Origin: Phocoena phocoena
Lineage: Eukaryota; Chordata; Mammalia; Artiodactyla; Phocoenidae
Length of the DNA: 64,000 nucleotides
Direction: 5' to 3'
Assembly (NCBI RefSeq): GCF_963924675.1
Contig: NC_089222.1
Coordinates: 109,321,316 to 109,385,315, forward strand
Made by a program: the position numbers and the translations under genes. Below are positions 59,656 to 64,000 of the stretch, in pieces (position 1 is the stretch's first letter; the number at the start of each line of letters is the position of its first letter). The notes below the pieces were generated by a model. That model was given only the letters and a program-made list of their open reading frames with translations. It searched no databases and was not told where the DNA came from.

Positions 59656-61214
59656 TGGAGTGAATTCAAGAGAATGTAGATAACACAGCAGAGATAAGAA
59701 GTAATGAAGTTGTATAAGAAGGCATTGAAGATGGAGTTTCATAATCTTTAAATTGTATCTGGCCTAGGTAACTCAGAAGCTGAGTTTAGGTCCAGAAATT
59801 CTTATTTAAATTTTGTAAAAATAGATAATTCTCAACCAAGAGGATGGATGAAGAATAGTATAATGTTCCAGTTGGAACTGAAGAAAGGTCAGGCCTTCCA
59901 AAGAGCCGCCAACATTCTCTATCAAGCTCACGAAAATCAATTAACAGTAGTCCCAGAAACCAACCAATTATACCAGAAGAAATTCCTAAGAAGACCACTC
60001 ACCTCTCAAAGGCAATCAAATCATCTACACCAAAGGTCCAGAATGAGAACTTATGTTCCACTATCTAAAACATCAAAAAATTATAAAAGACCTTTCTACA
60101 TTCCCTCAGACACCAGTTTGTAGAAGAGCAGGAACAAATATTCTCCAAAGTCTTAAGGTTATAAATAGCAACAATTTAAATTATTAGAGCTGACAAAATT
60201 GTATATTGGTCAGGGCTAAATTTTACCCTAACATAAACATGAGGCTCATGAATTTCCAGTCAATTATAGTCAAGATAAAGGACCAGCAATTTCTCTGTAC
60301 AAGTTGTGGTATGATAAATTTTGATATGTCACAGATAGCAACCAGGTTAACTTTTCTAGATCATATATGATACTGAAGCACATATACTGAAATAAAGTTA
60401 ATATTCCAGAAAAAAACATTGAGACACATTGTCATTTTCAATTTCCTTTTGTTAACAAATCTTAATACCAAAAATATATAAATTCTCAATTTAGCATATT
60501 TTCCTCCCAAATAAAGAGGATTACCTTCAAGACTGCTCAGGTGGCTAATCCACTTATGCTGGGTTTTGCTGCTAATCTTTTTCTTATTTTCTTGCATGTT
60601 CTAAAAACAATGGTACTTTATAGAATTAAACTGATGAAAAAGACTGTAATAAGTCATAGATTGATTTCCTTTGCCTTCAGTCAAGACTGAAAACATATTC
60701 TAAGACATAATTATTTGTAAAATTTTTTTTAAATATACAGATTATATGTATGAGAATTTATAATTCATTAATTATGCTAGTAACTATGCTTACAATCTAA
60801 ATATAATATATGAAAGATGAATATCACTTCATAGCACCTTTACATCTTTCAATATTTTTACCAGTTTATTAAAATAATACATTTTCTATGTAAATTTTGT
60901 GCTAAGCTTCTAATATTTTATCTTTATTTAACATGATTTTTTACCTAAAACTATGAGCAGACAACAGGTTTTATTCTTTACATTGCATCACAGAGGACAA
61001 ATTCATGGTTTGTAACATCCTCCTAAAATAAAAAGCTTGCAAGTGCACACATACAGACATATCCTTGAGAATCCATCCACAGAATTCCAAAAGTTCACAT
61101 CTAAATGTGTTGTGAGATCAAGATTTCGTTATTAGATTGTGTGGCAAAGAGAGGCCATACTGAGAAGGTCACAATTTGAATAATGAATCGATGTTAATGA
61201 AGAAACAAAACAGC
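59656..61214. other. Non-coding DNA with one unexplained open frame
   Basis: The plus-strand frame at 59848-60123 is treated separately. The rest is AT-rich and I see no repeat I can name. Confidence 0.45.
59848..60123 (+). other. Open reading frame of 91 codons, unknown status
   Basis: The frame starts MKNSIMFQLELKKGQAFQR and ends in ...PFYIPSDTSL, then TAG. It is basic, rich in Gln, Arg, Lys, Ser and Pro, without a domain, signal peptide or membrane segment that I recognise. It sits in non-repeat sequence just after the L1 tail. Possible acceptor-like text precedes it ('ctggcctag' at about 59761-59769 and 'caaccaag' at about 59833-59840). It might be a terminal exon, a retrocopy or chance; no poly-A signal or tail is clear. 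I do not assign a function. Confidence 0.3.
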
Positions 61215-61560
61215 AGATATTTGGGGCATTCCAGACAAGAGAAAAAGCAACTGCCAATGGTCTGAGATGGGAGGGTGACTGATGTGTTTGAAGACTGGCA
61301 AGGAGGCCAAGGTTGCTGGAGTGGAATGAGAGAGAAAGACGTGAGAACAGAGAGGTAACTAAGGGCCATAGTGTGTGATCTTTGGCTTTTACTCTGAGAT
61401 GGGAAATCACTGGAGGATTTTGAACAAAGTAACATGAATTGACTTATGTTTTATTATGATCAGTGTGACTATTTTATTAAGAAAAGATTGAAATTCAGAA
61501 GACAGGATACCAGTGAGATCCCATTGAGGCACTTAAATCATTGAAAAGAGTCTGCTGGAA
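61215..61560 (+). repeat. Ancient mammalian repeat
   Basis: Text such as 'ggggcattccagacaagag', 'aggaggccaaggttgctgg', 'tttggcttttactctgagat' and 'tcactggaggattttgaac' is a clear member of a common ancient mammalian repeat whose family name I cannot give with certainty. Copies of lower quality lie at 37790, 45130 and 49840. Confidence 0.75.
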
Positions 61561-61826
61561 AGTTAGGATCTTAGTTCTATAATTTTCAGCTTTTCTTTTA
61601 ATTTAAAATTCATTCATTAAATTAGATTTTTAAAAAATAATCATTTATATTTTGTTATGCACACTTCTGTGTAGAATGAACACGGTCACTGACCTCGGTG
61701 ACGTTAGAGGTTAGAAAAAAGAAAGACTTGAATAAATATATTCATATTATGTAACAGGAAGGGAAGAAATTATATTTTCAGGAGATCCTCTTTGTGCAAA
61801 TAACTTGAATTAAAGATGACTAAGGG

Positions 61827-62028
61827 GGCTTCCCTGGTGGCACAGTGGTTGTGAGTCCACCTGCCGATGCAGGGGACATGGGTTCATGCCCCGGTCTGGG
61901 ATGATCCCACATGCCATGGAGCAGCTGGGCCCATGAGCCATGACCACTGGGCCTGCAGGTCCAGAGCCTGTGCTCCACAATGGGAGAGGCCACAACAGTG
62001 AGAGGCCCGTGTACAGAAAAAAAAAAAA
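61827..62028 (+). mobile_element. CHR-2-like SINE
   Basis: Plus-strand 'ggcttccctggtggcacagt' to 'gagaggcccgtgtacag' with an A tail. Target-site duplication atgactaaggg at 61816-61826 and 62029-62039 (perfect, 11 bp). Confidence 0.95.
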
Positions 62029-62364
62029 ATGACTAAGGGATGTCAGGGTAACAACTAGTGGAGACAAAAAAACAAACAAACAAAAATCAGAGAGTCCAAA
62101 GAGTAACTGTAAGGATTCAGAGAGGGGAAGATATTAGTATACTCCAGAAATTTAAAGAAGTCAGTGACTGTGAGCAAAAGTAGAATTACTAAAAAGCTGA
62201 AGTTGAAGGCAGGAATCAGACAATGAAGGACTTTTTGATTATTATGTTAATTTAGTATTTCATCCTCAAAGAAAGGGGGCACATTGAAAGATTTTTGCTA
62301 AGAAAGTTGTCTCTCAGGAATGGAACTGAGGTGGAAAGACAAAATGAATAAAATGATCACTGCA

Positions 62365-62930
62365 GAGGACTGACGCTACCTGACTTCAAGACTTACTATA
62401 AGGCTACAGTAATCAAGGGAGTGTGGTACTGGTGAATAGACAAATAGATCAATGGAAAAGGGTAGAGCTAGACCTGCATAAATAGGGTCAACTGATCTTG
62501 TCAAAGGAGCTGAGGCAATGCAATGGAGAAAAGATAGCCTTTTCAATAAGTGATGCTGGAAAACTGGATACCCACATGCAATAATAATAATAATATGGAC
62601 ACAGATCTTACACTCTTCACAAAAATTAATTAAAAATGGATCATGGAATCAATGTAAAATATGAAGCACTAAAACGTCTAGAAAATAACATAGGGGAAAA
62701 TCTAAGTGACCTTTGGTATGACAATGACTTTTTAGATACAACACCAAAGTTATGATGCATGAAATAAATAATTGATAAACTAGATTTCATTAAAATTAAA
62801 AACAAAATCTTTTGCTCTCAAAAAAAAAAAAAAAAAAAAAAAGCACTGTCAAGAGAATGAGAAGATAACCCAGCAACTGAGAGAAAATATTTGCAAAATA
62901 CACATCTGATAAAGGATACTGCAGCCCTAG
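62365..62930 (+). mobile_element. Old L1 ORF2 C-terminal fragment
   Basis: The blocks 'ctgacttcaagacttactat', 'tcaatggaaaagggtagag', 'ttttcaataagtgatgctgg' and 'ataacataggggaaaatcta' are the L1 region following the RT domain, diverged with stops. A long A run lies at 62820-62842. The sequence ends in the ORF2 'ENICK' region with no tail. Confidence 0.8.
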
Positions 62931-64000
62931 GAAACTAGTATACCAAGTGTTAACCTTGTATCATCTAAGTTATTCCTGCAGTAAAAAATCTTATAATGGA
63001 ATGATCAGTTGGTTATCATAATGGGTGATACTTTAATAGAAGAATATTTAAATATTTAAATACTATGCAAAATGTCACAAATACAATTTTAGTAATTTTT
63101 GGTAAGATCTGTATGCTTAAACTTTACAGGATATGAAAGAAAAAAATCATAAGGTTTACATTTTTAAGTCTATTTTTATTATCCATGTAAGAATCCCTAA
63201 GTCACAGAATTAGCAGGAAAATATGCTTTTATGTGAAACCCAAAACACAAAATCAAGTTCAAAATAGTGCCAAAGTAGTGAAGTTTCACAATTCTGAGTT
63301 TAATAGAGCCCATAGGCAAAACAAAATAGGTTAAAAAAATATAATAATTAACATAAAACAGAAAAATGTCAGAATAAAAAATTATTTTTAAAAATAACAT
63401 GAGGAACACAAAATACATTAGAGAGGAAAATTAGCTCCACAAGAAGTTAGATTCTATTAAATTTTGAAAAGGTTTTAAAATGTTTTTAAGTTTGAAGTGA
63501 TTAAAATGATTATGAAAGTTAAGAAGGTTAAGAAAATAAATATACAAAAATTGAATTGATTTAACTTAAATGAGATACAATATATTGAAAGACAATTTAA
63601 AAGACTACACTTATAATAAAACTAATATATATATTAATAAATCTAAACAGTAGTTGTAAAAGACATCAGGAGATTATAAAATATTCAAGGATACTAAAAT
63701 AATATACAGAAAAAGAAATAGAAATTTTATTCATATTTTGGGAAGCTCTTCAATTTGATCTATAGATTTAATCCATATCCAATTTAAATCCCATCAGTTT
63801 TATTTGTTTATTAAGGGAACTTGACATGTTGCATTTAAAAGATTCAGAAAAGCAAAGCCAATAATAGCTAGGAGTTTCTAAAGAAGATGTCAAGAGAATG
63901 TACCTATCCAAATACAGAGAATAATTATAAAGCTATAATTGCTAAGATAATGTGTTATTTACCAATGATAGGGAAACAGAGTACTGTAAAATAGAGCCAC
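62931..64000. other. AT-rich non-coding DNA
   Basis: No gene, RNA or named repeat is supported to the end of the window. A 73-codon minus-strand frame at 63197-63418 is hydrophobic and AT-driven. Confidence 0.5.

Overview
The window is mammalian nuclear DNA and almost certainly cetacean (dolphin or whale). It holds many tRNA-Glu-derived SINEs of the CHR type (box-like head, 'ggcttccctggtggcgcagt'-type start, 'gagaggccc..gtacc' end, A tail). The CHR-2-like form seen here is, from established knowledge, typical of whales and dolphins. Related L1 LINEs, a Tigger1 DNA transposon, MIR elements and a GC-rich solo LTR fit the same picture. The sequence is AT-rich and looks like a gene desert. I found no convincing host exon-intron gene, RNA gene, CRISPR array or operon, and every long open frame I could explain lies in a transposon or a microsatellite.

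Layout. 1-5233: AT-rich DNA with two minus-strand SINEs (1341-1479, 1924-2140) and an ancient L1 remnant. 5234-18975: a 13.7 kb L1-inside-L1 nest. A 12-bp target-site duplication brackets the outer full-length-type L1 (5' UTR at 5246, 3' end near 18963). A 7.7 kb insertion (6824-14559) splits it at the ORF1/ORF2 junction. That insertion holds L1-A (6824-11148, ORF2 internally deleted) followed by a 5'-truncated L1-B (11149-about 14505). A SINE (15843-16041) is inserted in the outer ORF2. 22575-30650: mostly ancient antisense L1 sequence, cut by a younger L1 tail (24148-24415, 16-bp TSD) and a solo LTR (27964-28331, 7-bp flanking repeats). 34590-36995: three SINEs and an ancient repeat. 38160-39440: L1 3'-end pieces, two of them forming an inverted repeat. 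44302-46496: microsatellites. 47874-48300: two MIRs. 50473-52770: a near full-length Tigger1 with a decayed minus-strand transposase. 53936-54146: a SINE. 55377-59655: a long CTTT tract abutting another L1 with a large ORF2 deletion and a nested SINE. 59656-64000: ordinary DNA with one unexplained 91-codon frame, a SINE and an old L1 piece.

The genes here do not work together as a pathway; they are dead or dying mobile elements. The main value of the window is its insertion chronology: TSDs and nesting allow relative dating of several L1, SINE and LTR events. I saw no evidence of a previously undescribed biological system and say so plainly. The best leads are the nested L1 cluster, the repeated deletion between the endonuclease and reverse transcriptase parts of ORF2, the solo LTR with triplicated U3 motif, and the unexplained frame at 59848-60123.
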